Positions 48,621 to 62,189 of a stretch of 64,000 bases of DNA are shown piece by piece. The DNA is from Palaemon carinicauda. Taxonomy: Eukaryota > Arthropoda > Malacostraca > Decapoda > Palaemonidae. Each line of letters begins with the position of its first letter. Within the stretch, counting starts at the first letter, position 1. Below the pieces are notes generated by a model that was given only the letters and a program-made list of their open reading frames with translations, made no database searches and was not told the DNA's origin. The translations under genes and the position numbers were made by a program. The stretch covers positions 62,585,282-62,649,281 of the forward strand of contig NC_090729.1 in the NCBI RefSeq assembly GCF_036898095.1, given 5' to 3'.

Positions 48621-51600
48621 ATGATGGAAGAGCAGCTAGAACAATTGACGGAGCTGCTGGCGAAGCAAGCGGATATGGCTCAGAAGAGGGAAGAACATTT
48701 AGCTATGATGTTAGAAACTATGATGAGCACTCAAAATGGAAATGTTAATGAGAATCGTCAACGAAGTGGAGGTGCTGAAATTACTCAAAATAATGCACAG
48801 TGCCGTTAAAAAATTCCTCATAGTGCCGCACCTGCACCTCACCTATCATTGTCAGTCTCTTTGAAGGAGTTCGATGCTTGGCAGCATAAATTTGAAAGTT
48901 ATGCAATGCTGACTAGAATTGAATTATTAACGCCTGCTGAGCAAAGGTCGGTTCTCACTTCTCGTTTAGATGAAGTCTGGACACGAACATTACGATATGG
49001 GCTCTCTTTTCAGGCTGATGGAAATCTTAAAACAATACTTAATGCCATGGAAATTCACTTACGAGGTCAACGGAATGTAATCGTCAACAGAAGAGAATTT
49101 TACCTCAGAAAATAATAAACTGGTTAGAGTTTCGACGATTTCCTTTGTGGTATCCGGGAAATTGCAGCATTCTGTGATTTTTGTTCATCATGTATGGACA
49201 ATAGATTGAGAGACCATATTGTTGTTGGCACTCATGATGAACAAGCTCTAAAACCTATGCTAGAGGAAGAGAACCTGAATTTGCGGAATGCTGTATATAT
49301 TTGTCGAGCTTCTGAGAGTGCTAATGAGAATAGGGCTACGATACGAGGAATGATCCCACACAGTAATTCAAAAGTTTCACGGTACAAAAGAGACTACAAG
49401 AAAGCACCCAACAGTTTATATAAAAATGAAAGATGCTTTAGATGTGGAAAAAATAGGCATTTTGACATGAGTGTTTGTAAGGCAAGGGACAAAAAGGGTT
49501 CCCAATGCGGAAAGATTGGACATTTTGCTGTTGAGCGTAGGTCAATAGGGAAGGATCATAAGTGATGTGTATGTTAGCAGTGCCATTTCTCAAGCAACCC
49601 CAAAATTTCAGATTCACATTACTAATCCTGCAGGGAACTCTTCTATACTATGGACACCGGATTCGGGAGCAGAAGCTACAGTGATGGGAATCAATGTAGC
49701 GAGATCTCTTGGTATATATCCCTATATGCTTGAACCTTCTAAAATTGGAAAGCTTTGTTCTGCTGGTTACCAGACCCTTAATTGTGTAGGAGCTTTAACT
49801 TCATACCTTTCGCTGTGATCGACAAGCTAAAGCTGAAGTAATTGTGGTGAAAAAAGTAAAGGGAGCTTTATTGAGCTGGTTTGATTCTATTGCTTTAGGA
49901 ATTCTACCGGAGGATTTTCCTGCTCAGATTAATTCTTTTCCCGTACGATTGTCTATAAATCCAGATGAAGAGAAGTGCTTAATGGACTACAAAGAGAAAG
50001 AAGATCTACTTGTAGTGTAGTTTATTCTCCTGTTGCACTTCCAAGGCGGCCTTATGAACGCAATCCAACTGAAGAAGAAAGGGCAGAGCATGCTGCAGCT
50101 ATGGTATCAGCATTTCCTAGGGTATTTGGTGCCACAAAAATACTGAGGGAGATGCATGGAGGTCCTGTGCATATAAAGTTGTCTGAGAATGTAAGACCAT
50201 TTGCTGTGACAGCCCCATGCACTATACCATACAGCTGGAGGTCGGAAATAAAAGATCAGCTTGATGAACTTTTGGAGAAGGATGTTATCTGTAAGGTTGA
50301 GCATCCAACAGAATGGTGTTATCCTATAGTGCCTGTTGCTAAAAAACCAAATGGAGTAAGATTGGTCATTGATCTCACTAAGCTTAATAGGTATGTATGT
50401 AGTCCCACTTATCCTGTACGATCACCACATGATGCAGTAGCTTCGATTAGCACCGGAGCAATGTGGTTCTCTACACTAGATACAACAATGGGATATTTCC
50501 AAATCAAAATTGCAGAAGAACAGGATCTCAGATGTTTCATCACCCCATGGGGTCGCTATAAATTTAAGAGAGCAGTAATGGGATTTATTTCTTCAGGAGA
50601 TGAATATAATCGCAGAGGAGACCAAGCTCTTAGTGATATACCACAAACTGTAAAGATAGTTGATGATATTATTGCGTATGATTATTCTTATAAGGATCAC
50701 CTAGCCCATATTATTTCTACCTTACAAAGATGTGATGAATATGGGATAACCCTTAATGCTCAGAAAATTTGCTTTGCAAAACGTGTTGTTGATTTTTGTG
50801 GATATAAAATTTCGAGTCATTGCTACACTGTTGATTGTCACAAAGTGATGGCTATTACACTTTCCTGTGCCACAAAATATAACAGATCTTCAATCTTTTA
50901 TGGGACTTGTTAATCAGTTTGGAGGTTTTTCTTCAGTGATTGCACGTGAAGCACAGCCACTCAGAGATTTACTGAAGCAGCGTAATGAATGGTGTTGAAC
51001 TGCATATCCTGATTTGTCTTTCAGGAGAGTAAAGGAAGCACTTACTGCACCCCCTGTACTTGCACATTTTGATGCAACTTTGCCCACCATATTTCAAACA
51101 GATATGTTATGACTGCATGGTCTGAGATTTGCTTTACTTCAAAAGCATGGAATGGACTGGAAACTAATGCAATGTGGCTCAAGATTCCTTTCAGATGTTG
51201 AAATAAGATATTCTGTGATAGAGTGGAAATGACAGCCGTATTATGGTCAATAAAGAGATGTCATACTTACTTGGCTGGATTATCTCATTTTGATGTTGTG
51301 ATAGATCAGAGACCATTGATACCAATTCTTAACAGTGAGTCACTTGGAGAAATTGAAAACCCAAGACTTCAACGCATGAGAGAGAAGCTAAGTAATTTCA
51401 GTTTTACTGTTAACTGGTAGAAAGGAAGTACTCTTTGTATTCCGGATGCTTTATCACGTGCACCAGTTCAGGATCCTACAGAAGAAAATTGTTTGAATGA
51501 CAATGGATCCATTGATCCTTTGCATATTGCAATTATGAATGCCCTCAACATGCATGAAGATGGCGTACTTCTAACACATCTGAAGGACAAAATGCTGGAA

Positions 51601-52686
51601 AAGGTATGTTTTGCTGCTACACAGGATGCAGGATACATTTCTCTCGGGAGATTATAATGAAAGGTTTTCCTGAACACTGCCATAATTTGGAAGTAGAACT
51701 CAGGCCTTTCTGGAATATATGTGATATGCTTGCTGTAGATGATGACCTCATTGTTTATTGAGCAAGACTTCTTATACCCAAGAGACTCTAACGTGAAACC
51801 TTTGAATGTCTTCATGATGGTCATCAGGGAATAGACAGCACTAAAGGGAGGGCTCGGCAAACTGTTTATAGGCCTAAAATTGACAGAGATATTGAGAATA
51901 TAGTTTCTTCTTGTATCAAATACCGTTCTCTTCTACTAAATCAAAGGAACGAACCTTTATGGCAAGAAGAGGATCAACCAAGTAGAATTCTCGAATCCGT
52001 ATCTGCAGATTATTTTCATGCCATGGGTCAAACTTATCTTGTTTATGTTGATAGGTTGTCTGGATGGCCTTGTGTATCTTCGTGTCAAGGTATAGCTTCT
52101 GCAGCCAACCTGATTTGGTCACTGAGGGCCTTATTTTCAGATACTAGTGTTCCTGTGTGGAGGAAAACTGATGGAGGACCACAGTTTGCTTCATCAGCTT
52201 TGAGACGTTTTTTTATATCATTGGGGAGTAGAACATAACATTACTTCGCCATATAATCCAAAGGCAAATGGACATGCAGAAGCATCTGTGAAAATTATCA
52301 AGAAGCTGATTATGACTACTACTAAGAATGGGAATCTGGATGCGGATGAATTCGCCCATGGAATGTTAGAACTTAGGAATACACCTCATGCTGATGGCAG
52401 ATCACCAGCTCAAGTTTTATTTGGTCATCCCCTCAGGTCTTTTATTCCAACACACTGTCGCTCATTTGCCAAAGAATGGCAAAGGAGAGCAGAGAAATGC
52501 GATGTTAACGCAGTTTATTTGCTAAGTCAGGCGAAGCAACGATATGACAGTACTACCAGACCCCTTTCTCATTTGAAAATGGGTGGTTATGTTTATATTC
52601 AAGATCACAACACAATACTGGAATCATCCAGGTGTTGTTGTCGGCATTTGATCCAGGCGAGATTATCTTACAAAGTTGGGCAATGA
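48621..52686 (+). pseudogene. Gypsy gag-pol polyprotein, multiply interrupted
   Basis: Gag begins with a Met/Glu-rich coiled coil (MMEEQLEQLTELLAKQAD), then LKEFDAWQHKFESYA and two CCHC knuckles (CFRCGKNRHFDMSVC; the second, CGKIGHFAVERRS, lacks its last Cys). Protease: ILWTPDSGAEATVMG. RT from about 50250: KDVICKVEHPTEWCYPIV, LVIDLTKLNRYV, STLDTTMGYFQIK, then KIVDDIIAYD with the VDD box near 50656. RNase H tail: VVIDQRPL, CIPDALSRAP. Integrase: SADYFHAMGQ, KTDGGPQFASS, NPKANGHAEASVKII, supplying D-D-E. Stops or shifts near 48807, 49113, 49563, 49816, 50911, 51418, 51655 and 52235. It would have made all proteins for RNA packaging, copying and integration, but not now. Confidence 0.9.
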
Positions 52687-52985
52687 GCGTATTCTGTCGA
52701 GAAACTGGAAGTTCCTGAGACCACATCTATCTTTTCTACCAATATATGGATCAAGCCTTGATGCAACTAATACTCGCAATAAACCAAAAGATGTGGAGAA
52801 GTCACAAAATAATTCTACTGATGATATTGACAAATAAGTTTTGCCTACATTAGCTCCACGTCATAGTATGCGGAATAAGAAAGAACCTGATTGTCTACAA
52901 GTAAAATGGAACCAAACTACATATGAATAAGAAGGATTTTCAGACGCTAGGCGTTATATATCACCATAGATGTCTTAGGGGGAGG

Positions 52986-53489
52986 TGTGTGATATACCTC
53001 CAAAAGTCTAAATTTATTTGTTTACTAGTTATGTAATGGGTTGTTCAGAAATTATATTATAATGGCAATTGGTTTGAAATGTAAACAAACAAGCGAGAGT
53101 TTTGTAAATACTTTTCTTCTATAGGTATGTAAGAAGTATTGTTAATCTCTGTTTAGCAGCCAGTTTGTATAGTGTACCAACCGTGCATCACACAATTGTA
53201 CATAATTCCTTTTGCATATATTATGCTTGTATCTTCGCTCTTCCCTCGCACTAAACGAACATGAAAATTCATGTCTGCTGTTTCCTCTGTAACATTGTTT
53301 GTCTTGTTAACTTGTTATGTCCTGTTGCCTTGAGGTTTTGTATATAAAGGAGAGTGTTCTATAACAATAAAACTCAGTTGATTGCATCCTGCCTTTGAGT
53401 TCACAACCCTCTATCGGCCCGTTACAATAGTAACCTTGTGAGACCTATCATTGTTCGTGTTTCTTTGCCAGCCTACAAGAGATAAAACA
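52986..53489 (+). repeat. Gypsy 3' LTR, interrupted by a solo LTR
   Basis: It matches the 5' LTR before and after the insertion at 53173-53426, from TGTGTGATATACC to GATAAAACA. Confidence 0.88.
53173..53426 (+). mobile_element. Solo LTR, family S, inside the gypsy 3' LTR
   Basis: 254 bp from TGTACCAACCGTGCATCACA to CCCTCTATCGGCCCGTTACA, flanked by ATAG at 53169-53172 and 53427-53430. Same family and orientation as 43999-44253, but with a different duplication, hence an independent insertion. TATATAAAGG box near 53342. Confidence 0.92.
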
Positions 53490-53559
53490 ACCAGCACAGT
53501 GATGTCAATTTACTTTGCTGCAACAAATACCCCAAGTTTCTGATGCATAAGTTAGAACT

Positions 53560-54091
53560 GGTAGGGCCACCTGAATGAATACAGTTCTTTTCAGAAAAAA
53601 TGACATTTTATTTTTCATAATCGAATTTTTTTTACCAAAAGTTCTTCATCTTATGCTTATCCTTCTTTTGATTTCAGTATGCTGTCGTAAGGAAGTGAGT
53701 AATTCCATTAACAATCGAGGTTCTTCAAAAACTCTTATTTGTTCTCTCTCTGCATTTTCATTGAGCATTGTCTTGGTTTTACTGATAATAATTTTCAGTC
53801 CTACTCTTACATTGTTCCTTTTTCTATTCAAATCCTGTATCATCTGTTACAATTCCTCCCATGAGTCACTAAACATAATCATATCATTTACAAATTCTAA
53901 GTTGTTAAGGTATTCCTCACTGATGCTAATTCCTACATTTTCCCAATTTAGATTTCTAAAACCTTCTACTGTAGGTATGCTGTCAATAATTTAGGAAAGA
54001 TGGGATCTCCCTGTCTAACCCTTTCTAAACCGGAATTTCCTCATGATTCTTATGTACTGTAGTTTTAAGAATGTTTTATTTTCTGTATTAA

Positions 54092-54154
<63 letters not shown>

Positions 54155-54780
54155 TTGCTAAGTTACAACCCTAGTAAGAAAAGCAGTATTCTATAAGTCG
54201 AGGGGCCTCAACGGAGAAAATAGCCCATTGATGAAATGAAACAAGGAAAAATAAAATATTTAGAGAACAGTAAGAACATTAAAACAAATATTTCCTTTAT
54301 AAACTATAAAAACTTTAAAAAAAAGGGAAAGAGAAAGAAGATAGAATAGTGTGGCTGAGTATACCCTCAAGCAAGAGAAATTTAACCCAAGATAGTGGAA
54401 GATCATGGTATAGAGGCTATGGCACTACCCAAGACTAGATAGAGCTACTTACCATAGCTAAAGAGTCTGAATATTTTCAAGTGTTCTAACATGAAATTCA
54501 ACTATTCCTAGTCCTTGAAGGTCTTTTGTTAGAGCGGAAGTTTAGACAGAATTAAAAGCTTTCTTGTGGTCTATAAAGGCTACACGTAGTGGTTTGTCAT
54601 ACTCTGTTGATTTTTCTATTAGCTAGTTAAATATATGGATATGGTCAGTTGTTGAATACCCACTTCTAAAGCCTGCCTGCTCTCTTGGTTGATTAAAAGC
54701 TAGCTCTCTTTTTACTCTGCCCAGTACGATCTTTATAAATATCTTATATATTAGAGAGAGTAAACTAATTCGGATGTCTT
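53560..54780 (-). pseudogene. RTE-like LINE reverse transcriptase fragment, split by a repeat
   Basis: On the minus strand the part at 54470-54780 reads YKIFIKIVLGRVKREL, EQAGFRSGYSTTDHIH, LIEKSTEYDKPLRVAFIDHKKAFNSV: RT fingers with the first catalytic Asp. The AAT-tailed repeat (54087-54465) interrupts it. It resumes at about 54060 with FRNLNWENVGISISEEYLNNLEF and the catalytic position reads FVNDMIMFS, where the enzyme needs F-A-D-D, so one Asp is lost. SKTKTMLNENAEREQ follows. This word order is typical of the RTE/BovB-like LINEs often mis-annotated in invertebrates as host proteins. Several stops make it inactive. Confidence 0.82.
54087..54465 (-). repeat. AAT-tailed short repeat inserted in the RTE-like LINE
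   Basis: An (ATT)n tract (54090-54153) followed by ACTTGCTAAGTTACAACCCTAGT and a body matching 61170-61480 (ATAGAATAGTGTG, AGTATACCCTCAAGCAAGAGA, CTTACCATAGCTAAAGAGT). On the minus strand the AAT tail is at the 3' end. It splits the LINE frame, so it is the younger insertion. Confidence 0.75.
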
Positions 54781-56239
54781 CATAAAACAAGAAAAATATT
54801 TATTTTGTAAAGGGAACAAAAAAATTTGTATTATTCCTGAGAGAAAAAATACAAAACTATAGTATGAATAGTCAGATCTTCAAAAGACATAAGCAGACAC
54901 CTAGATATATTCATGACAGAGCCTCATAGGAATCAACTCTCTAAAAGTTAACAATACACAAAAAAATGGATTTGAATAACAAAAAACAAGAACTACTCAC
55001 ATGCTGGACACACTTATGGGTTCCAGATGTAAGTATAAACAAAGGCACACCCTAGCCGGGTATTTGTTTGAGATATATTCAAATACAAGTAGCTTGCCTC
55101 ACGATCAAAGGGATTATAAAACAAGGTTGCAATTCATGCGGCAAAACTAGAAACTCCAGGCAAACTTGCTTTTAACAGTCTTCACCAGGCTGACTAGCAA
55201 CATAATCAAGTGTAGGATCATGCAGTATTATTCCAGAGAAAATTCCAGACTTATGACAGGAAAAACTTCAAGCTTAAAGAAGAATCCCGCAACACTGTGG
55301 TTCATTATCTGCATGCACAGTCAACCGGGTTTGGGCATTGACAACACATAAAAGTTTGGCTGACACTGAAAACTTTTGTATGCCACTTTATGTTTAAGTT
55401 CTAGTTTTCACTTCAAACCCTACAGGGAGTAGGGCGTGCTGCCAAAAAAGAAAGAAAGAAAAAAAAAACAGACTACAAATATAACATAATGAAAAATAAT
55501 TTGTACTTTTTCTTAACTATACTTTTATTTTTTCCATACTCCCCCCCCCCCAACTAGATCTTTGGTCCACTCAACATTGTCTCGCGACTAGCAACAACGC
55601 CCTACACCAACTTCATACATTCAAGTGAATAACTTTTATACCTTACACAAATTCAATAAAAAGGTAGGATGATCAACTACAAAGATTTAATTCATCATCC
55701 GTCCCTTCGGCTACTTTTCAAGTTATGTATATTACATTAGGTTCATTATTTAAAAGTTTCATGATTTAACAAAATGCCATAGGAATAGACGGTAAACAAT
55801 CAGACACAATGGAGATACAGTACTTATAACTAAAAATTAGATTATCATCTATTTCTCTCAACAGTGGTTCAATAACATACAATATAAAAAATTTCCTTAT
55901 TTCCAGGAAACATTTCAGTATTACAGGTAAACAGTCATGAATTATCAAGAAAAAATTACATTCTTTGCAGTCCAAAATTAATTTAAAAGAATACAAAACT
56001 TATTGATTTCGGACTAAAGGTATTACAAGATAACAAAAATTTATTGAATCTAATATAACAGTCTCTGTCAAGGTCAATTTATAGTACAACAATTTTTGCA
56101 ACCATTACCGTGACAAAATAAAAATTTCCTCACACATCGTGTCCATTCTACAGCCTTTTAACTACCCTAATCTGGGAATCAAAACATGACTAAGAAAAAA
56201 AAAATTGTAAGTACTATCAAAACTTCCTACAAAAACTGT
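54781..56239. other. No gene recognised; possibly the 3' end/LTR of the gypsy on the minus strand
   Basis: AT-rich. On the minus strand a G-run polypurine tract (GGGGGGGGGGAG, about 55541-55552) precedes TATGGAAAAAATAAAAG, which might start a 3' LTR, but no partner LTR was found. Short open frames only. Confidence 0.3.
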
Positions 56240-59200
56240 TCAAAGATTAATTCAGTGGGAGATTTATAGTTCTTCTTCTGAGTCTCAAAATTCTGTCTCG
56301 GAACTTGAGCCAGGATTCACCAATCTGCTGGTGAGCCATGTTAATTTCTCGCAGCACCATAGACAGGCTAAGCCGGCTACTCTCTAGGTACAACCTGGGT
56401 GTCTCTAATTGACTGATAACCTCACATAACAGTTGGTATTTGCGGGTGATCGATATTCTTTAAGGTTAGCCAGAGACAGAATCCGTAGACTCAAAAGAGG
56501 ACAATAAAAATCCTGAAAAATCAGGTGATGACTCAGGGCAAAGTTGGGTTTCATGCTACCCAATCCGTGTTTTAGCGTTCAGGTTAGATACACCTGACTG
56601 TGCCACTTCAGCCATGAGCTCTGACCAGTGTCTTAATCTACCATCAGAATGTCGGAAAGGGTTTGAATTCTGAAGTGACTCAGGAATGGAGGATGGTTCC
56701 CACTCTGTAGTAATCGTCTGGTCAGTGAGTCGAGGCCTCCACTCCAGGATTCGAGGCTGAACTAAAGGTAGGTCAGGAACAGGATCTTTTGACCTAGTCC
56801 ATGGGGGACTAAATCCACTAGAAGTGGGATCTTCAAGCGACAGTCGGTCGCCACTATCGGGTTGCAAAAAGGCGAGAAAGTCATTATCAGGATGAGTAGA
56901 CACTGCCGATTCAGAAACAGGGCTTTCTAAACTAGCAGGTTTTGACCAATCTGAACTGGGATTCTTGGAGCCAACAGAAATTAGTTCCATTAACAGAATA
57001 CTGGACACTTCCCAGAATTCCCAACTCCCAGATGATGAACGACACCTTCCTCTTGGAAAAAGGAAGCTACAAATTGGGGCATTGGAAATTCAGGCACAGG
57101 AGAGTGAACCACCGATTCGCGGGACAAAAGTGGGGTTTCACTCATTTCAGTAGGGCTGTTCTCCCACAGTTTGAGGACCAAACAATCTCGAAATGAGTCA
57201 GAATTTAATACTTGAGTCTCATCACAATTTTCTGGAGGATATAACCATGCATCCAGTGCTTTTTTCCTCTCATAAGTCCTAGCTGGCTCAAGAATGGGCT
57301 TAGGCTGAGTAATAGCTCTAGTAGGACGGTGACTATTCCTCGGTCGTGGGGACTTGTTACAATCTCGGGACAAAAGGTAGGATGCAACTACTGCAGCCAC
57401 CCCATAGGAATCGCCATCGCTACTAGAACCAGAACTCTCAGAGACTTCAGAGGAAATTGGACTATCATCTACGAGTCCTGGACTATTCTGAGTCTCTGTT
57501 ACAGAATCAGGACCCTTCGGATACCAGAGAAAGTGCCTCCTAAGATAAACTGGAGGTTTAAACCAGGCCTTTAACTGGATATGGTGAGCTCTTCTCCGTT
57601 CACCATCAGGCAGTCTCAGCAGCTCATAGGTGACATTCTCGTGTACCTTAGTAACATGGAATACCTCCTCAAACCAAGAGATGAGCTTGTTCGTCAGAAG
57701 GTTTTCTAACAGGTGCACCTTCTGAAGCACACGAGAGCCCTCTTTAAACGGTTTGTACTGAGGATGTCCTTCTGCACATGGGTCTCTCGTTTCTGCTGAC
57801 AGCAACGGGATATTATCATTATCGTGAGCACCCTTCAGTATGATCTCAGCTGGAGTACAGCCAATCTCATTGTAGTGGGAATGGTTGTAGCTGAGAACTG
57901 CTCGGGATAAGTACTGGTCCCATTTCCGAGATTCCCGGAAATTCCCCTCAGTAACTTACCAATGGTACGAATCACCCGCTCCACTGCACCATTACTAGAT
58001 GGTTTATACAAAGTTTTTTTCACATATACAACATTGTACCGCTCCAAAAACTCAGTAAATTCCTGGGAAATAAATTCAAGGCCATTATCAGACAATATCC
58101 GGACTGGAACACGAGGAATAACAGGAAAAACTCAATCTTCAAGCACCTGGCATATCGTTCTGCTCCTCTTATTTCTAATGAGTACTGCCGTCACCCACTT
58201 GGAATAATGGTCGACTACCATCAGACACCCAATAAAACCAGTACTGGTTGTTGGGAGACTCACAAGTTCCATACCAACCAATTCAAAAGAATCAGAGGTC
58301 ACTATTTTCAAGGTCTGGGGGACAGCCGCCTCCCTTGAAACCTTACAAGTCTGATATTCCCAACACGTCCGGCACATATCCCTGATTACATTAATCAAAG
58401 ATTTGTGCCAAACGAGTCGACGGAGCATTGCAATCATTTTCCGATCTCCAAGTGAGCATTCTGGAGGTGTCTCGTCAACTAGCTCAATCAGGACATTGAA
58501 GGTGACTACTGGGATTACTGAGCCATCTGGGTTCCGCTTCACTAGCAAACCCTGGTGTACTTCCAGGTCACACCAACATCTCTTATAGGGTAGATAGGAG
58601 CGAGGAACTCGAGATACTGGAATCCTGGAGTAGATCATCTTGATGACAGATTGGATCTGTCGATGATCTCCTTGGATCTTGGACACCTGACTAGAGGACA
58701 GAAGAGCATTTCCGGAGAACACTCCCCGATCAGGTTCAAGGTCAGTTACCTTTATAACAGTGGTCTCGGTATGCAGTGAGGAGACTGAGAGTACCTTGGG
58801 AAACAACTGAAGAACAGTAGTGTGGTCATACACCAACTTTTTTCTGGGGTGAATCCAGTGTTAGGTAGGCTGCGTCCAGTAGATTCCTACCTAGAACAAA
58901 ACAAAAGTTAATGTCATTAGCAGCTACCACCGCATAGTTAAACAGCGGTAGCCTCCACCCGGAAGGACACTTCACCTCTGACTGGACGTAGCCTAGAATG
59001 CTGGTGCAGGAACCAGTCAACTTCCGTTGGAAGTTTACCAGTCCCAGGAATTCCCGTAGCTCACGCAGAGTGGTTGGTTTAGGGAAGTCCTCCACTTTCT
59101 GGATGTATTCGGGTAGCTTGCGCATACCAGATTGTCCAACCAGATGACCAAGATACTGGACATCGGCTTGAACCCAAAAACACTTCCCGAGTTTTATCTT

Positions 59201-60960
59201 GAATTCGTGCTTCTGGCGAATAGCCAAAACTCGTTCTACCAGTTTCAGGTGTTACTCAAAAGAAAACCCAAGTACCTAGATGTCGTCAATGTAGACAACC
59301 ACCTTGGCATTCGGGAACTCTTGGAGAATACTCTGCATCTCTCTCTGTAACACTGCAGGTGCATTTTACAGTCCAAAAGATAAGCGTCTGAACTGCCAGT
59401 GTCCAAAGGTGGTAGAGAAAGCCATGTATTCTTTACTGTCCTCTGCCAACAGTAACTGGTAATATCCACGAACCAGTCTAGGGTTATGAAGTATTTGACT
59501 CCTTGAAGTCCAAATACGGAATCTGCCATGTTAGGCATCGGGAACTTATCAGAGACATTCACCATACTCAGTCTACGGTAGTCCACACACAACCGTATAC
59601 TATTATCCTTTTTTCGGACTGGAACAATGAGTGAAGACCAAGTAGAGATGCTGGGTTCAATAATACCCAGTTCATAAAACTCCTTGCACTGTTCCTCGAT
59701 AGCGTCAGCGACGGGTCTGGCAAACCGTCAAACCCTCTGATAAATGGGCTTCTCGTCATACAGGTGGATGTGAATTGGTGTGCTTGAGCACTCTCCCACA
59801 TCATCACCACCAGTACTGATGACTGGACGATGACGTCGAAGCATTTGATAAAACTGGTCATTTTGAGAAGAGTCCAGTTTGTCGAAGATAGACAGATTGT
59901 CTATCTCTTCCAGTAAACTTGGTTCAGGAGTCAGGTCACACTCCTGACTATCAGGCAGGATACAGGCGCACCAACCAAGAGATCGCCCTTCTTGATCTTG
60001 GCAGTTTCTTCAGATGAACCCTTGATTAAAACTTAAGCTTTTCCTTCTTTCAATTCGAGGATGCCAGGGATTGCTGTAGCTTTCCTTGACAGACCGGGAG
60101 TTATGGTGTCGCCATCATAATACATTTCCGGCCAACAGTTGGTCGGACAATCTGGGCACCTATAAGAATTGTCAAGTCCCTTAGGAAAGTTTACAGTAAC
60201 CGGAACAAGTAGTGGCTCAATACTGGCAATCCTTATTGAATTGGCTGCATGGACCTCAAGTGCTTAAAGCACTTGCTGACAACAGGCTCCATGTATTGGG
60301 TCATAATACTCCCAAAGAGGCTCTCGGGGAGTATTGCCAACACTCAGGCGCTTTCGGGCTCCGTCAACTATCACCCCATTTGCTCTCCAGATCTGTTAAC
60401 CAAGCACTATGTGCTCAGCCATAGTCCTTGAAGGCACTACATGGAACACACTCGGGACGAATGTCATTCCATGCAGTATAGGGGTCAATAGTACAGTACC
60501 TAAGGTCTTAGGTCCTGTTTGCCCTGAACCCTTCAGACCAATAGTGTTGGGTACCATCTGCAGCTCATAATCCTGTACTACTCTCGATGACAGGAGGTTG
60601 ATCTCAGCTCTGGAGTCAATGAGAGCATCCAACGCTCCTAATGGAAAATCAGACATGGTGACTGGGACAACCATGAGTGGTACAGGAGCCAACTACACCA
60701 GGTTAACCCTACAAAGTATTTTCAATACTGTCTCAGTTCCTGCTTCCTCCCTGGAGGAGTCAGATGGAGGAGCTCTGGACCATGTCGAGGAAAGGTTATC
60801 ACTGGCCAATCCTGAAAGAGCCATTGGAGATGTAATGACCTTTCCAGGTTGAGGGGTAACCTAGGAAATCGAGATTTCCGAGGCTGCCTCCGGAATACTA
60901 GGAGCACGCACCCTAGCAATCACACCCTCCTTCGATGTAACCCAATCTTCTATATTGAAG
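56240..60960 (-). pseudogene. Ty3/gypsy pol, decayed (PR-RT-RH?-IN)
   Basis: On the minus strand from 60692: protease (ALDALIDSRAEINLLSSRVV), with DSR for the usual DSG. RT from about 59700: FYELGII, then LCVDYRRLSMVNVSDKFP at about 59592, FGLQGVKYFITLD and VVYIDDI, the YIDD box near 59281. The thumb follows (VQYLGHLVGQSGMRKLP near 59160). RNase H is not recognisable. Integrase at 58132-58836 has HKSLINVIRDMCRTCWEYQTC (zinc-binding) and VVDHYSKWVTAV; at 58095 DNGLEFISQEF, then PSSNGAVERVIRT with the Glu. A C-terminal extension with Ser/Pro-rich sequence continues to 56556 (YERKKALDAWLYPP). At least six frame changes or stops. The clade is not resolved; gag is not clear beyond 60700. Confidence 0.82.
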
Positions 60961-61169
60961 GCCTGCTATATAAAGCCAAATGATACTCCTCAGTTTTTTA
61001 CTTCCTGAGCTTTGCTCTTCTTCTTCTTCTTCTCTACAGTCCGAGAAGGAGCACTAGACTCCAGACATTAAAAATGACTGTCTTATTTCATTTTCCATTT
61101 CCTAGCAGTTATATACCCATTAGTCCTCACTCCATGACCTCTTTTTGGTGTCGATGTTAAATAGGCCTA
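60961..61169. other. Short non-coding stretch
   Basis: A TTC-rich run (TTCTTCTTCTTCTTC near 61020) and no recognisable gene. Confidence 0.4.
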
Positions 61170-61480
61170 TGCTATAAGCATCAGGGCCCCAACAGGTAAA
61201 ATAGCCTAATGAGAGAAATGAATAAACTACAAGAGAAATAATGAATTTTTGAAATAAAAATATATAAACGATAAAAACTTGAAAATAATTATAAGAGAAA
61301 AAAGATAGAATAGTGTGCTCGAGTGTACCCTTAAGCAAGAGAACTCTACCCCAGGGCTATGGAAAACCATGATACAGAGGTTATGATGATATACATGAAT
61401 AGAGAACAGTGCTTTGAATTTAGAGTGTCTTTCTCCTAGAAGAGCAGCTTACCATTACTAAAAATATCATTACTTAGTTG
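61170..61480 (-). repeat. AAT-tailed short repeat, fragment
   Basis: Similar to 54154-54465: GCTATAAGCATCAGGGCCCC, AGATAGAATAGTGTGC, GAGTGTACCCTTAAGCAAGA, GAAGAGCAGCTTACCATTAC. The AAT tail itself is missing. Confidence 0.6.
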
Positions 61481-62184
<704 letters not shown>

Positions 62185-62189
62185 AAGAA

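Larger units (their letters stand above)
48293..53489 (+). mobile_element. Ty3/gypsy LTR retrotransposon (K02A2.6-like)
   Basis: LTRs at 48293-48542 and 52986-53489 (the right one enlarged by a solo LTR) flank a single gag-pol region in the usual PR-RT-RH-IN order. A polypurine tract (TAGGGGGAGG) precedes the right LTR. The flanking CCAG at 48289-48292 and 53491-53494 is a probable 4-bp target duplication, with one unexplained base at 53490. The coding region has many stops. Confidence 0.9.

Noticed and set aside
54781..56239. LTR boundaries for the gypsy at 56240-60960
   Set aside because: A G-run followed by TATGG is suggestive, but no partner repeat was found on the other side, so it was not annotated as an LTR.
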